In this document: positions 30,006 through 39,600 of the stretch, piece by piece
Numbering within the stretch: position 1 is the first letter of the stretch
Layout of the letters: each line of letters opens with the position of its first letter
From: Trichococcus sp. K1Tr
Lineage (GTDB): Bacteria > Bacillota > Bacilli > Lactobacillales > Aerococcaceae
Direction of reading: 5' to 3'
Assembly (NCBI RefSeq): GCF_028309625.1
Contig: NZ_JAQMHR010000001.1
Location: 372,001 to 436,000, forward strand
DNA length: 64,000 bases
Translations under genes and position numbers: made by a program
Notes under the pieces: generated by a model
Seen by the model: the letters and a program-made list of their open reading frames with translations, nothing else
Database searches by the model: none
What the model was told of the DNA's origin: nothing

Positions 30006-30965
30006 TTACTTTGATTTGATGTAAGTCGTACCGTTGGCGGCTGGGCCTCTGGATTTACCGATAAAACCTACAAGCACAATGATCGTAATGACGTAAGGTG
30101 CAATCTGGAGATAGACGGAAGGGATATTCTGGATGACCGGAATATAGCTGCCGATGACTCCCAAACTCTGGGCGAAGCCGAAGAAAATCGCCGCTCCCAT
30201 CACTCCGATCGGATTCCACTTGCCGAAAATCATGGCAGCCATGGCGATGAAGCCTTGACCGGCAATCGTTGATCCGGAAAAATTCAGGCTGATCGACTGG
30301 GAGACGATGGCGCCGCCCACACCGCCCAAAAATCCGGAAATCAGAACGCCAGCGTAGCGCATCACGTAGACATTGATCCCCAATGTATCCGCGGCTTGCG
30401 GGTGTTCCCCGACTGACCGCAGACGCAAGCCGAAAGTCGTCTTGAAGATGATGAAGTAGCAGACAAGCGCTGTTGCGATCGCTGCATAGGCTGGAGCTGA
30501 TGTGTTCGTGAAAAATATCTGACCGATGATCGGGATATCCTTCAAGATAGGGAAACTGGTTTTCCCGAAGTTCTGGATGATGAAGGCGGTTTGGCCTTTT
30601 CCTTCATAAAGAACCTTAGTCAAGAACACCGCAAGCGCAGGGGCTAGCATATTGATGACCGTTCCGGAAACGATGTGGTTCGCTCTTAAGTTGATGGTGG
30701 CAACTGCATGGATGATCGAAAAGAAGATGCCGACTGCCCCAGCCACCAACAACGCAATCCAAGGGGTCATCTTGCCAAGATTGTCGGCGTAGTTCAGATT
30801 AAAGACTATGGCTGAGAAGGCTCCCATGACCATCGTGCCTTCCAGTCCCACGTTGACGATACCGCTCCGTTCCGAGAATGTTCCGCCAAGGCCGGTGAAG
30901 ATCAAAGGCGCTGAATAGATCAAAGCCGAGGATACGATAATAGATAGAATCGCTAGCAAGTCCAT
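30006..30965 (-). CDS. nupQ: Nucleoside ABC importer permease NupQ
   Basis: Membrane permease (319 residues, about 8-9 helices) of the BPD_transp_2/YufQ type that pairs with NupP. Typical segments are TFSERSGIVNVGLEGTMVMGA near the N-terminus and LRSVGEHPQAADTLGINVYVMRY (in parts) in the coupling loop. The ATG at 30965 follows GGAGGTGG and lies one base after the nupP TGA (TGAGATG), so translation is coupled. It is the last gene of bmpA-nupO-nupP-nupQ. Confidence 0.92.
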   Translation of the reverse strand: MDLLAILSIIVSSALIYSAPLIFTGLGGTFSERSGIVNVGLEGTMVMGAFSAIVFNLNYADNLGKMTPWIALLVAGAVGIFFSIIHAVATINLRANHIVSGTVINMLAPALAVFLTKVLYEGKGQTAFIIQNFGKTSFPILKDIPIIGQIFFTNTSAPAYAAIATALVCYFIIFKTTFGLRLRSVGEHPQAADTLGINVYVMRYAGVLISGFLGGVGGAIVSQSISLNFSGSTIAGQGFIAMAAMIFGKWNPIGVMGAAIFFGFAQSLGVIGSYIPVIQNIPSVYLQIAPYVITIIVLVGFIGKSRGPAANGTTYIKSK

Positions 30966-30966
30966 C

Positions 30967-32040
30967 TCACGCCACCTCCTTTTTATTGACTTTGGACAGT
31001 TTGTTGACCAATAGCCGGATGATATAGCTCGCGCCGACGAAGAAGATGATCGAAGCAATCACGATATCGACGATTTCCACCGGTACACCGGACATAAGCG
31101 GCATACTCGTTCCGCCGATTTTCAGCGTGCTGAACAGAAGTGCAGCAAAGAGGATACCTACAGGACTGCCGATGCCCAACAAGGCAACGGCCATGCCATC
31201 GAATCCGACTGACGGCATCGCACCTTGAACAAACATGTTTTGGAAATTCCCCAAACCTTCCATCGCGCCCCCCAAACCTGCCAAGCCACCGCTGATCAAC
31301 ATGGCCAAAATGATGTTCTTTTTGGCGTTCATCCCTGCGTAATCGGCTGCATCAGGATTCAATCCGACTGAACGGAATTCGAAGCCATAAGTTGTTTTCT
31401 TCATCAGCACCCAAACCACCGCAATCATGATGAGGGCAATGAAGATACCGGCATGCAGCGTCGAATTGCGCGTCACTTCCGATAAGAACGGCACCCTTAG
31501 ACTGGCATTTTCTGTGATTCTGGCTGTGGAGTCTCCGGAATCCGTCAAAACATTCCTGACGATGTGGTTGTTGATGTATAGAGCTGTATGATTCAGCATG
31601 ATGGTGACAATCACTTCACTTGTATTGAAATAGGCACGCAAAACGCCGGCGATGCCCGCCCATAAAGCTCCGGCGGCAACACCCGCCAAAATGCATAAAG
31701 GCAACAATACGATTTTCGGCAATTCAGGCAGCATCTGGGCGACGCTGACGGATGCCAACCAGCCAAATAAGGTTTGGCCCGCTACACCGATGTTGAAAAA
31801 CCCGGCTGTGTTGGCTACCGCAAAACCTAATGCGACCAGAATCAAAGGGGTGGCTTCACGGAGTAATTCGCCTATGTAAAATGGCGATCCGAATGCGCCC
31901 TTCAGCATGGCTGAATAACCCGCGATGGCATCATAACCGAAAGACCACATGACGATTGCGCCGATCAACAGTCCTAATATGACTGAAAGTAAAGGTACGA
32001 TAATCCCTTGGATGCGAGTGGCTCCTTGTTGATTACTCAT
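30967..32040 (-). CDS. nupP: Nucleoside ABC importer permease NupP
   Basis: A 357-residue integral membrane permease of the same family, with NTAGFFNIGVAGQTLFG and FRSVGLNPDAADYAGMN as the family landmarks and about ten hydrophobic segments. It overlaps the nupO stop by 8 bases. With NupO, NupQ and the lipoprotein BmpA it forms a guanosine/uridine-type importer; the exact nucleoside range cannot be read from the sequence. Confidence 0.92.
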   Translation of the reverse strand: MSNQQGATRIQGIIVPLLSVILGLLIGAIVMWSFGYDAIAGYSAMLKGAFGSPFYIGELLREATPLILVALGFAVANTAGFFNIGVAGQTLFGWLASVSVAQMLPELPKIVLLPLCILAGVAAGALWAGIAGVLRAYFNTSEVIVTIMLNHTALYINNHIVRNVLTDSGDSTARITENASLRVPFLSEVTRNSTLHAGIFIALIMIAVVWVLMKKTTYGFEFRSVGLNPDAADYAGMNAKKNIILAMLISGGLAGLGGAMEGLGNFQNMFVQGAMPSVGFDGMAVALLGIGSPVGILFAALLFSTLKIGGTSMPLMSGVPVEIVDIVIASIIFFVGASYIIRLLVNKLSKVNKKEVA

Positions 32041-33607
32041 GAAGGCTTCCCTCCTCTTCTTTGTTTTTTTCCAATTCTTCCCGGGCCTTTTCCAAAGAAG
32101 ATCCGGCCATCAATAAGCCCAGTTCTTGTTGAGAGGTCTCTTCCGGCTTGACGTAGGCAACGATTTCACCTTCGAACATCACGGCGATGATATCGGAGAC
32201 ATTCAATATTTCATCCAACTCGAAGCTCATCAGGAGGATCGCCTTATCCTTATCCCTTTGCTCGATCAGACGTTTATGGATAAATTCGATCGCACCCACA
32301 TCCAATCCTCGGGTCGGTTGGGCTGCGATCAACAATGAAGGATTCCGATCGACTTCCCTGGCGATGATCGCTTTTTGTTGGTTCCCGCCGGACAATGAAC
32401 CTGCCGTGGATTTTTCACTTTGGGTCCGCACATCAAACTCTTTGATCAGTTCGATGGCGTGGCTCTCGATGGCTTTATCGTTCAGGAAGCTGTTTTTGCT
32501 GTACGGTTCCTGATAATAAGTCTGCAGGGCGATGTTCTCATCCAGACGCATCGGGAGGATCAGGCCGAACTTTTGTCGGTCCTCAGGGATATGCCCCAAG
32601 CCGGCCTCGGTGATTTTGCGCGGAGCCAAGTTCGTGATGGTTTCGCCGTTCAGCTTGACGGTCCCGCTCTCGGCTTTCCGCAAGCCAGTGATGGCTTGGA
32701 TCAGTTCGCTTTGGCCGTTCCCGTCGATCCCGGCGATTCCGACGATTTCGCCGGCCCTTACCGTAAGATTCAAATTACGCACGGCTTCCAGACCGCGGCT
32801 TTCCTTGACCGTCAATCCCTCAACTTCCAACACGGCCTGTTTCGGCTGGGATGGTTTTTTGACTGTGCGGAACAGAACGGAACGCCCCACCATCATATCG
32901 GCCAGCTCTTGCTGGGATGTCTGCTTCACGTCGACGGTGCCGATGCTCTTGCCCTTGCGGATTACCGTGCAACGGTCAGCAACGGCTTTGATTTCGTCCA
33001 GTTTGTGCGTGATCAGGATGATTGACTTGCCTTCTTTCGTCAATTCCCGCATGATCGACATCAATTCGTCGATTTCTTGGGGTGTCAACACTGCCGTTGG
33101 TTCGTCAAAAATGAGCACGTCCGCCCCGCGGTACAATGTTTTCAGGATTTCGACCCTTTGTTGCATCCCGACAGTGATGTCCTCGATTTTGGCGGAAGGA
33201 TTGACTGCCAAACGGTATTTATTGGACAGATCCGCAATCACGTCAGCGGCTGCCTTTTTATTCAAAACGCCGAGTCTGCTCGGCTCGCTGCCTAAGATGA
33301 TGTTCTCCGTAACCGTGAAGTCCTTGACCAGCATAAAATGTTGGTGCACCATTCCGATCCCCAATTTATCGGCAACACCCGGGGAACTGATTTTGACCTC
33401 CTGCCCTTTGACCTTAATGGTTCCGCTGGTCGGTTCCAAAAGTCCAGAGAGAATATTCATCAAAGTCGACTTACCCGCCCCATTTTCACCCAACAAAGCG
33501 TGAATTTCACCTTTTTTCAAGCTGAGAAAAATATCATCATTCGCTTTATAATTGCCGAAAGCTTTTGTTACGCCAATCATCTCAATGACATAATTTTCTT
33601 CTGTCAT
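32033..33607 (-). CDS. nupO: Nucleoside ABC importer ATPase NupO
   Basis: A 524-residue protein with two fused ABC domains, as in sugar/nucleoside CUT2-like importers. The first domain has Walker A GENGAGKST (40-48) and DEPTAVLTPQE; the second has a degenerate Walker A (GIDGNGQSEL) and a clear signature LSGGNQQKAIIAREV. The ATG at 33607 follows AAGGGGTGG. The long open frame upstream (to 33763) has no ribosome site. A hairpin with a U-tract separates it from bmpA, probably lowering its expression relative to the binding protein. Confidence 0.94.
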   Translation of the reverse strand: MTEENYVIEMIGVTKAFGNYKANDDIFLSLKKGEIHALLGENGAGKSTLMNILSGLLEPTSGTIKVKGQEVKISSPGVADKLGIGMVHQHFMLVKDFTVTENIILGSEPSRLGVLNKKAAADVIADLSNKYRLAVNPSAKIEDITVGMQQRVEILKTLYRGADVLIFDEPTAVLTPQEIDELMSIMRELTKEGKSIILITHKLDEIKAVADRCTVIRKGKSIGTVDVKQTSQQELADMMVGRSVLFRTVKKPSQPKQAVLEVEGLTVKESRGLEAVRNLNLTVRAGEIVGIAGIDGNGQSELIQAITGLRKAESGTVKLNGETITNLAPRKITEAGLGHIPEDRQKFGLILPMRLDENIALQTYYQEPYSKNSFLNDKAIESHAIELIKEFDVRTQSEKSTAGSLSGGNQQKAIIAREVDRNPSLLIAAQPTRGLDVGAIEFIHKRLIEQRDKDKAILLMSFELDEILNVSDIIAVMFEGEIVAYVKPEETSQQELGLLMAGSSLEKAREELEKNKEEEGSLHE

Positions 33608-33809
33608 GCTGATTCCACCCCTTAGTAATATTGAATGCATGCATTCCCTCATGCAGCAGTGAGACACGCTTATAAAATATAATACCGTAAAACACCATTT
33701 CACACCTATTATAGAGTATTTCCAAAATCCTATCCACTTTTGTTTATCACGAAAATTAAACATTTGTTCCTTTTATCGGAATGGGTTTTTATTGGGGGAC
33801 TACGCACGA

Positions 33810-33858
33810 AAAAAAAAGAGAAGCAACTCAATATCCTAACCGGAATCAAGTTGCTTCT
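33810..33858 (-). terminator. Intra-operon hairpin terminator between bmpA and nupO
   Basis: AGAAGCAACT and AGTTGCTTCT arms, with partial pairing continuing inward, followed on the minus strand by C and nine T residues. It starts 21 bases after the bmpA stop. The 33608-33809 stretch downstream also contains a TATAAT (33708-33713, minus strand) with a poor -35, so nupO may be expressed by read-through, by its own weak promoter, or both. Confidence 0.82.
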
Positions 33859-33879
33859 TCAAAGATTTAAAAAAAGTGA

Positions 33880-34971
33880 TTAGTTTTCTGGAGCTTCCGG
33901 AACAACAATCGTCCCGTCCAAAATTTTTGTTTTCGCATCTTCGACAGCAGTCAAAGTATCTGCACTCAATTGGCCGTCAGTCAGATCGACGCCTTCTTCA
34001 GCCAATCCAAAATTTTGCACTTCCCCTGCCGGGAATTCGCCGTTCATCGTCAAGTTAGCGACATCATGAGCTGCTTTGCCTACACCCTTAAGTGTCGAGG
34101 TCAATGTAAGGTTTCTTTCAGTTCCGTCATCAAGAGTCAACAAGCCTTCTTCTGTTTGGTCACGGTCAACACCGATTACCCAGATTTCTTTTGAAGGATC
34201 TGCTTTTACGATATCCTTAGCTTCCGAGAATACGCCATTGCCTGAATCTCCGGCAGCTTGATAAATGACATCGATTCCGCTTGCGTACATTGCGGCAGCT
34301 TTTGATTTCCCGCCGGCAGCATCGCCGAACGAGCCGACATATTCAACTTTTACATCTATATCAGGATTTACTGATTGTGCACCAGCTACGAAGCCAGCTT
34401 CAAAGCGATCGATTACTACACTCTCTTGTCCGCCGATGAAGCCTAATTGGTTGGTTTTGGTTGTTTTAGCAGCAGCAACACCAGCCAAGAAAGCAGCTTC
34501 ATTGTCTTTGAATGATACAGAAACTGTGTTTTCGCCTTCGATGACATCATCGATGATGGCGAACATTGTATCCGGGTTCTGTGTTGCCACATCCTGCATC
34601 GCTGATTTCAACTTATATCCGATACCGAATACTAGATCAAAATTGCTGTTTACGGCAGTGTTCAAGTTCGTCACAAATTCCGAATCGGCGTTTGATTGGA
34701 TATAATCATACCCATCAATTCCTTTTTCTTTGCCGTTCTCTTCGCCCCATGCAACAAGGCCTTCCCATGCGCTTTGGTTGAATGATTTGTCATCCACGCC
34801 GCCGATGTCGGTAACCATTGCGATAGTGAAGTTATCTTCCGTTCCCTCTGCTGTGCTGGAACCTGTTGCACTGCTGTCAGCCGTGTCGCCGTTGCCGCCG
34901 CAAGCTGCCAGGATTGTGCTGACACCTAACCCTAATGCCAATAAACTAACATATTTTTGCTTCTTCACCAT
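33880..34971 (-). CDS. bmpA: BmpA-family nucleoside-binding lipoprotein
   Basis: Substrate-binding lipoprotein of the basic membrane protein (Med/BmpA) family for the Nup importer. The 363-residue precursor has a lipoprotein signal peptide with lipobox ILAAC (Cys24), a Ser/Thr/Gly linker rich in acidic residues, then the two-lobed binding fold (MVTDIGGVDDKSFNQSAWEG, FGIGYKLKSAM, QLGFIGGQESVVIDRF, VDRDQTEEG). The start ATG at 34971 follows GGAGGGG; seven upstream residues in the open frame are excluded. A HutC-like palindrome lies at the transcription start. DeoB elsewhere in the window could use the pentose product. Confidence 0.94.
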   Translation of the reverse strand: MVKKQKYVSLLALGLGVSTILAACGGNGDTADSSATGSSTAEGTEDNFTIAMVTDIGGVDDKSFNQSAWEGLVAWGEENGKEKGIDGYDYIQSNADSEFVTNLNTAVNSNFDLVFGIGYKLKSAMQDVATQNPDTMFAIIDDVIEGENTVSVSFKDNEAAFLAGVAAAKTTKTNQLGFIGGQESVVIDRFEAGFVAGAQSVNPDIDVKVEYVGSFGDAAGGKSKAAAMYASGIDVIYQAAGDSGNGVFSEAKDIVKADPSKEIWVIGVDRDQTEEGLLTLDDGTERNLTLTSTLKGVGKAAHDVANLTMNGEFPAGEVQNFGLAEEGVDLTDGQLSADTLTAVEDAKTKILDGTIVVPEAPEN

Positions 34972-35001
34972 GACCCCTCCAATAAACTTCAATTTTTTGA
35001 A

Positions 35002-35015
35002 CTTGTAAGTACAAG
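35002..35015. promoter_or_regulatory. Palindromic operator candidate at bmpA
   Basis: CTTGTA-AG-TACAAG, perfect 6-base arms, located between the likely bmpA -10 and its ribosome site. It resembles operators of GntR/HutC-family repressors (CTTGTATATACAAG-like). In B. subtilis the neighbouring gene ymfC encodes a GntR-type regulator; no such gene lies here. Confidence 0.55.
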
Positions 35016-35030
35016 CTTCCTACAAAAAAT

Positions 35031-35059
35031 ATCATATCATGTATTCTTAAAAAAATAAA
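35031..35059 (-). promoter_or_regulatory. Candidate bmpA promoter
   Basis: TATGAT (35031-35036, minus strand) with a poor -35 TTTATT at 17 bases. If used, transcription would start near 35024, placing the palindrome 35002-35015 at about +9 to +22. Confidence 0.4.
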
Positions 35060-35125
35060 TAATATTGACTTGTTTTGTAATCGTTTTTTCATTTAATATC
35101 CATATATTTGTCGGAATCGCCCGGA

Positions 35126-37576
35126 TCAAACCTCAGAATCGTAGGGTATATCCGTATCATTTTCATATATCCCTTCACTAATGTTCACTTTTCTGGGCTT
35201 GCTTCCGTCAGCCGGTCCGACGATCCCTCGAGCTTCCATCTCATCGATCAGCCGCGCTGCCCGATTATAGCCGATCCGGAATCTCCGCTGCAATTTGGAA
35301 ATGCTTGCCGTTTCATCCGATCTGATGAATTCTACAGCTTCCCCGAAGAGATCATCTTCCGGTTCCTCGCTTGCAACCGCAACATTTTCGGTAGGCATCA
35401 TCTCCTCGACATAGTTCGCTTCTTGCTGATTTTTGACGAAAGTGACAATGTGCTCCACTTCTTCGTCGGAAATGAACGCCCCTTGCACACGGATCGGTTT
35501 GTTCTCACCCATCGGACGGAAGAGCATATCGCCTCTGCCCAACAACTTCTCTGCTCCGGAGCCATCGATTATCGTTCTGGAATCGATTGAACTGGACACG
35601 GCAAACGCGATCCGGGAAGGAACGTTCGCTTTGATGATGCCGGTGATGACATCGACACTCGGCCGTTGCGTAGCCAAAATCATGTGGATTCCTGCAGCCC
35701 GAGCCATCTGCGCCAATCGGGTGATCGCATCTTCGACTTCATTGCTGGCCACCATCATCAAGTCGGCCAACTCATCCACGATGACCACGATGTATGGCAA
35801 CGTAGGATTATTTTCCCCGTTCTCCAGATTGTATTCCACGATCAGATTGTTGTAGCCGTCGATGTTACGCATGCCGGTACCGGCAAACAATTCATATCTT
35901 CTTTCCATTTCCGTTACGACTTTATGGAGTGCTTGCGCCGCTTTGCGGGGATTCGTGACAACCGGCGTCAGCAAGTGGGGAATCCCGTTATAGACGTTCA
36001 ATTCCACCATTTTCGGATCGATCATCATCATCTTCACTTCGTTCGGTTTGGCTTTCATCAAGATGCTCGTGATGATGCCGTTGATGCAGACGGATTTTCC
36101 GCTTCCGGTCGCACCCGCAATCAGGAGATGGGGCATCTTCGTCAGATTCGCGCTTTGCACGACGCCCGAGATGTCCCGGCCTAACGGTACCTCCAACAGC
36201 TTGTCCGTGTGCTTCTGACCTTCCATGACATCACGGAAGGAAACGACACTGACTTCACTGTTTGGCACTTCTATGCCGATGAAGGATTTCCCGGGTATCG
36301 GCGCTTCGATGCGGATATCTTTTGCAGCCAAAGCCAGCGCCAGATCATCGCTGAGGCTCACAATTTTACTGACCTTCACCCCGACAGCTGGTTGGATTTC
36401 ATATTTCGTCACGGCAGGACCAAGGTTCGCTTTCGTAACTTTGGCCTCCACACCGAAGCTTGCGAACGTCTCTTCCAGCTTTTTGACATTTTTTTCGATT
36501 GTCGCATATTCATTCGATTGATCGATTGCTTTGATTTCATTCAATAAAGTGACCGGCGGCAAATGGTAATCCCGGTTCTCCTGCTCGGCAGTGATTTCAA
36601 ACTCCAGCTCGCCGCTGCTGTCTTCCTCGCTGCTTCCTGCCGTTGTTTTTGCAAGACTGGCCTGTTGGGCTGACGCGCTCTTTTCATTGTCCGCATATTT
36701 GTGTTCGGCTGCTTTTTCAAGTTGCTTCTGGAAGCTGTCGATTTTCAGCTGAACGGGTTCGCGCTCTTTTTCGGCGAGTGTTTCTTTTTCTGATGCTTTC
36801 AAAGCTTCCGCTTCTTCCTTCATCAATTTCTTCGCGGCCGATTCGCTTTTGATTTGATTTTTGGCTTTTTCGACTATTGAAGGTTTCTTGTCGACCGGAA
36901 CGCTGTTTGACCTGGTCGGTTTCTTCACTGTTTTCGAATCGATGATCGAGCTGGCCACTTTATCTTTCGTGTAAAGCACCGCCCGTTTGCTGTTGTGTCC
37001 GAAGATCAAGGCAACTTTGCGCACAACTTCCATGACATCATGCGTCGTGAAGCCGAATATGACCGCCGCACCAAAAAATACAAGCAGGCCGATGATGATG
37101 TACGTGCCCCATTGCGAAACCAAAAAATAGGTTCCGGTATAAAAGGCTGCCCCAATCAAGCCCCCGCCCATCTCTGAAGCCGTATCAGCTTGCCTGACAT
37201 CGGTCAAAAAACGTGCAAGCGTAACGGACACGACTGATGCGCCCTCCGTAACGACTGTCTCAAAAGCCTGTGAATGGAGATAAAGCAACGCTGCTGAATA
37301 AAGCAGGATGCCACTGATCAGCCAGTTCTTTCTTATTTTTGGTTCTTTCCCTCTCAAAATCAGGTACAGACCATAGGCGCCGAACAGCGCCAGGCTGACC
37401 GGATAGGTTTCGCCGACAAAAAAACGGAAAAAATTCGCCAGCGCTATACCGGCAAAACCGAGTTGTCCGATCCCTAAGGCTGCACTGAAAAGAAACAGCA
37501 CGCCGATAAGCTCGTAGGATATCTTCTGCCCGGTCGCCTTCTTTTTCTTTCTTGTCGTCGTCGTTCGTTTCGCCAA
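35126..37576 (-). CDS. ftsK: DNA translocase FtsK/SpoIIIE
   Basis: Septum-anchored DNA pump that clears the chromosome from the division site and activates XerCD. The 816-residue product has a basic N-terminus, about four to five membrane helices (to about residue 165), a charged linker, the motor domain with Walker A GATGSGKS (about 488-495) and Walker [13 protein letters not shown], and a C-terminal winged-helix gamma domain ([20 protein letters not shown]). I start at the TTG at 37576 (product begins [12 protein letters not shown] after the start), 9 bases after AAGGAG; the TTG three codons earlier abuts the ribosome site. No clear terminator follows. Confidence 0.94.
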   Translation of the reverse strand: MAKRTTTTRKKKKATGQKISYELIGVLFLFSAALGIGQLGFAGIALANFFRFFVGETYPVSLALFGAYGLYLILRGKEPKIRKNWLISGILLYSAALLYLHSQAFETVVTEGASVVSVTLARFLTDVRQADTASEMGGGLIGAAFYTGTYFLVSQWGTYIIIGLLVFFGAAVIFGFTTHDVMEVVRKVALIFGHNSKRAVLYTKDKVASSIIDSKTVKKPTRSNSVPVDKKPSIVEKAKNQIKSESAAKKLMKEEAEALKASEKETLAEKEREPVQLKIDSFQKQLEKAAEHKYADNEKSASAQQASLAKTTAGSSEEDSSGELEFEITAEQENRDYHLPPVTLLNEIKAIDQSNEYATIEKNVKKLEETFASFGVEAKVTKANLGPAVTKYEIQPAVGVKVSKIVSLSDDLALALAAKDIRIEAPIPGKSFIGIEVPNSEVSVVSFRDVMEGQKHTDKLLEVPLGRDISGVVQSANLTKMPHLLIAGATGSGKSVCINGIITSILMKAKPNEVKMMMIDPKMVELNVYNGIPHLLTPVVTNPRKAAQALHKVVTEMERRYELFAGTGMRNIDGYNNLIVEYNLENGENNPTLPYIVVIVDELADLMMVASNEVEDAITRLAQMARAAGIHMILATQRPSVDVITGIIKANVPSRIAFAVSSSIDSRTIIDGSGAEKLLGRGDMLFRPMGENKPIRVQGAFISDEEVEHIVTFVKNQQEANYVEEMMPTENVAVASEEPEDDLFGEAVEFIRSDETASISKLQRRFRIGYNRAARLIDEMEARGIVGPADGSKPRKVNISEGIYENDTDIPYDSEV

Positions 37577-37727
37577 ACATGCCAACTCCTTTTTATCATT
37601 TACTCAAAACCACTGCCCGTCTGCATAAAACAGCGGTCCATAGATTGTTCGTTTGATTACCCGTATCGGTTCATTATACTACAAAACGAACCCTTTACGA
37701 GGCTATTTTTTATCAATCCGCGCGGAC

Positions 37728-37771
37728 AAAAAGCTTCTGTTTCCCGTCAATGCAGGCAACAGAAGCTTTTT
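37728..37771. terminator. Bidirectional terminator between DUF1033 gene and ftsK
   Basis: AAAAAGCTTCTGTT and AACAGAAGCTTTTT arms, 14 perfect pairs, around a 16-base loop. It terminates the minus-strand DUF1033 gene at 37785. Confidence 0.85.
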
Positions 37772-37784
37772 GGAATTTGATCCG

Positions 37785-38081
37785 TCATTCTTGAAGAAGT
37801 TTTTTCCTGTCCTGCAGAAGCATCAGTCCATGATATAATTGCACATCATCATCGCAATTCTCACAAAACCGGATTTCTCCGTCTGACCAGTAGGCAGTCA
37901 GGTAGGTTTCCTTTGTTTTTTGGAATGGGTAGACTGCTGATAGTTTTTCAGCTGCCCGCTCATAGGCAGCGACTGCCTTCTGGAAATCGGCATAGTCTGT
38001 CGATTCCACAATGAAATCCATCCAATCTTCAAAAAACCACCAAGGTTCATATTCTCCCTCGGTCCTTATCACCTGGTACAT
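37785..38081 (-). CDS. DUF1033 family protein
   Basis: A 98-residue acidic cytosolic protein beginning MYQVIRTEGEYEPWWFFEDW, which matches the DUF1033 family seen in lactic acid bacteria; the family has no known function that I can name. The middle reads KTKETYLTAYWSDGEIRFCENCDDDVQ, cited in part as YLTAYW and RFCENC. GAGGGTG precedes the ATG. It is divergent from acyP and has its own terminator. Confidence 0.8.
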   Translation of the reverse strand: MYQVIRTEGEYEPWWFFEDWMDFIVESTDYADFQKAVAAYERAAEKLSAVYPFQKTKETYLTAYWSDGEIRFCENCDDDVQLYHGLMLLQDRKKLLQE

Positions 38082-38160
38082 GCTATCACCCTCTTTATTG
38101 TAAAAAGTATAGCATAGCCCGGAAAATTATTCCCGCGCAAGGTATCGGGATTGACCCTTA

Positions 38161-38189
38161 TTGACGAAGGCTGTAAACTGGATTAAAAA
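38161..38189 (+). promoter_or_regulatory. Promoter of acyP (and probably yidC)
   Basis: TTGACG, a 17-base spacer and TAAAAA, about 42 bases before the acyP ATG. A second TTGACC lies 10 bases upstream. Confidence 0.5.
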
Positions 38190-38230
38190 GCTGCAGCGCA
38201 AGCTGATTCTAAAATTTGGAGGTAATCTGA

Positions 38231-38506
38231 ATGAAAAAAATCAAGATGACCGTAAGTGGCCGGGTACAGGGCGTGGGATTCCGTTACATGACAAAAATGG
38301 TGGCTGACCAGATCGGCATTGCCGGCATTGTCAGGAACGAGGATGACGGAAGCGTCTATATCGAAGCCGTCGGACCTAGCGATAAGATTGACGCCTTCAT
38401 CGCGGCAGTCAAACGCAGTCCCTCGCCAAGCGGAAAAGTAGATGACTTTTCCATCCTTGAAGACGCTAACATTGAGAATTACATAAGTTTTCGCGTAACC
38501 AATTGA
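38231..38506 (+). CDS. acyP: Acylphosphatase
   Basis: Small cytosolic enzyme that hydrolyses acyl phosphates such as acetyl phosphate or 1,3-bisphosphoglycerate. The 91-residue protein has the full signature GRVQGVGFRYM with catalytic Arg18 and the substrate-orienting Asn36 in GIVRNEDDGSV. GGAGGTAA precedes the ATG. yidC follows after 62 bases, a neighbourhood often seen in Lactobacillales. Confidence 0.96.
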   Translation: MKKIKMTVSGRVQGVGFRYMTKMVADQIGIAGIVRNEDDGSVYIEAVGPSDKIDAFIAAVKRSPSPSGKVDDFSILEDANIENYISFRVTN

Positions 38507-38568
38507 ATATATTTCCCCCTTCAGGTATAGTGGTAATGTTATCGAAAAATTGTAAAGGAACGTGAACG

Positions 38569-39501
38569 ATGAAACTTAAAAAGAAGTTATTGCTTTCCGC
38601 GGAAATGATGGCCTTATTAGTGGTCCTGACAGGCTGCATGCAATATGATGAGAATAAAAACCCAACCGGCTTCATATACGACTATTTGGTGGTGCCAACA
38701 GGCAATTTGATCGTTATGCTGGCGGAACTGCTTAACGGCAATTATGGGCTGGCCATCATCGCCATCACAATCATTGTCCGCTTGGCCATCATGCCCTTGA
38801 ACTTTAGCCAGATCAAAAAAACGATGGTGCAGCAAGAAAAAATGAAGTATATCAAACCAGAATTGGAAGATATCCAATTCCGTCAAAAAAATGCCCAGTC
38901 GCCTGAAGAAAAAGCGGCGGTTTCGCAAGAAATGATGGCCCTGTACAAAGAAAACAACATCAGCATGACAGGCGGCGTCGGTTGCTTACCGATTCTGATC
39001 CAGATGCCGATCTTTACCGCCATGTATCAAGCCGTCAATTTGACGCCGGAAATTTCTGCAAGCACATTCCTTGGCATCAACCTTGGTGTCAGCAGTCCGT
39101 TGTTGGCAATCCTGGCGGGTGTGGCCTATGTGATCCAAGGCTACGTTTCCACAATCGGCATGCCTCAGGAAACCAAATCACAGATGAAATCGATGATGCT
39201 GATGAACCCGATCATGATTCTCATGTTCTCCTGGTCTTCACCAGCGGGGTTGGCACTTTACTGGCTGGCCGGCGGTATTTTCGCTGCAGCCCAGACTGCG
39301 CTTCAAAATCACATGATCAAACCTAAAATCCAGAAGCAAGTTGAAGAAGAAATGAAGGATCGTCCGGTCAAGAAGAACGTGAAAATGGCTAAGCCGGCTT
39401 CCTCTTCAGCACCTGCGCAAGCGGTAAAAGCTTTGTCCTCCAATAATCAACAAACGGATGGCAAAAAAGGCCGCAACGCAGGCAAACAATCAAAATCTTA
39501 A
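38569..39501 (+). CDS. yidC: Membrane protein insertase YidC (lipoprotein type)
   Basis: Inserts membrane proteins with or without SecYEG. The 310-residue precursor has a lipoprotein signal (LVVLTGC, Cys23), five hydrophobic segments, and the conserved groove arginine (Arg71 in IIVRLAIMPLNF). The cytosolic tail is long and basic (PVKKNVKMAKPASS to the end), a feature of the YidC2/OxaA2 type that helps cotranslational insertion. AAAGGAAC precedes the ATG. It ends at a strong terminator. A second YidC paralog would be expected near rnpA, outside this window. Confidence 0.95.
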   Translation: MKLKKKLLLSAEMMALLVVLTGCMQYDENKNPTGFIYDYLVVPTGNLIVMLAELLNGNYGLAIIAITIIVRLAIMPLNFSQIKKTMVQQEKMKYIKPELEDIQFRQKNAQSPEEKAAVSQEMMALYKENNISMTGGVGCLPILIQMPIFTAMYQAVNLTPEISASTFLGINLGVSSPLLAILAGVAYVIQGYVSTIGMPQETKSQMKSMMLMNPIMILMFSWSSPAGLALYWLAGGIFAAAQTALQNHMIKPKIQKQVEEEMKDRPVKKNVKMAKPASSSAPAQAVKALSSNNQQTDGKKGRNAGKQSKS

Positions 39502-39515
39502 TTACGACTACAGAA

Positions 39516-39559
39516 AAGCAGGAAGCGGCTCACACATGAGCTCGCTTCCTGCTTTTTTT
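39516..39559. terminator. Terminator after yidC
   Basis: AGCAGGAAGCG and CGCTTCCTGCT arms with an inner CTCA/TGAG, followed on the plus strand by seven T. It lies between convergent yidC and the histidine kinase gene and may serve both. Confidence 0.9.
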
Positions 39560-39600
39560 GATTTCATTTTTTGGGTAAGGTGCGTTCTCCTGTCGAATGC

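Noticed and set aside
32532-33503. 323-codon open frame antisense to nupO
   Set aside because: Shadow of the conserved ATPase gene, with no translation signals.
34972-35125. Purine or other riboswitch in the bmpA leader
   Set aside because: The predicted leader is only about 50 bases and lacks the three-way-junction motifs of a purine riboswitch; only the 14-base palindrome stands out.
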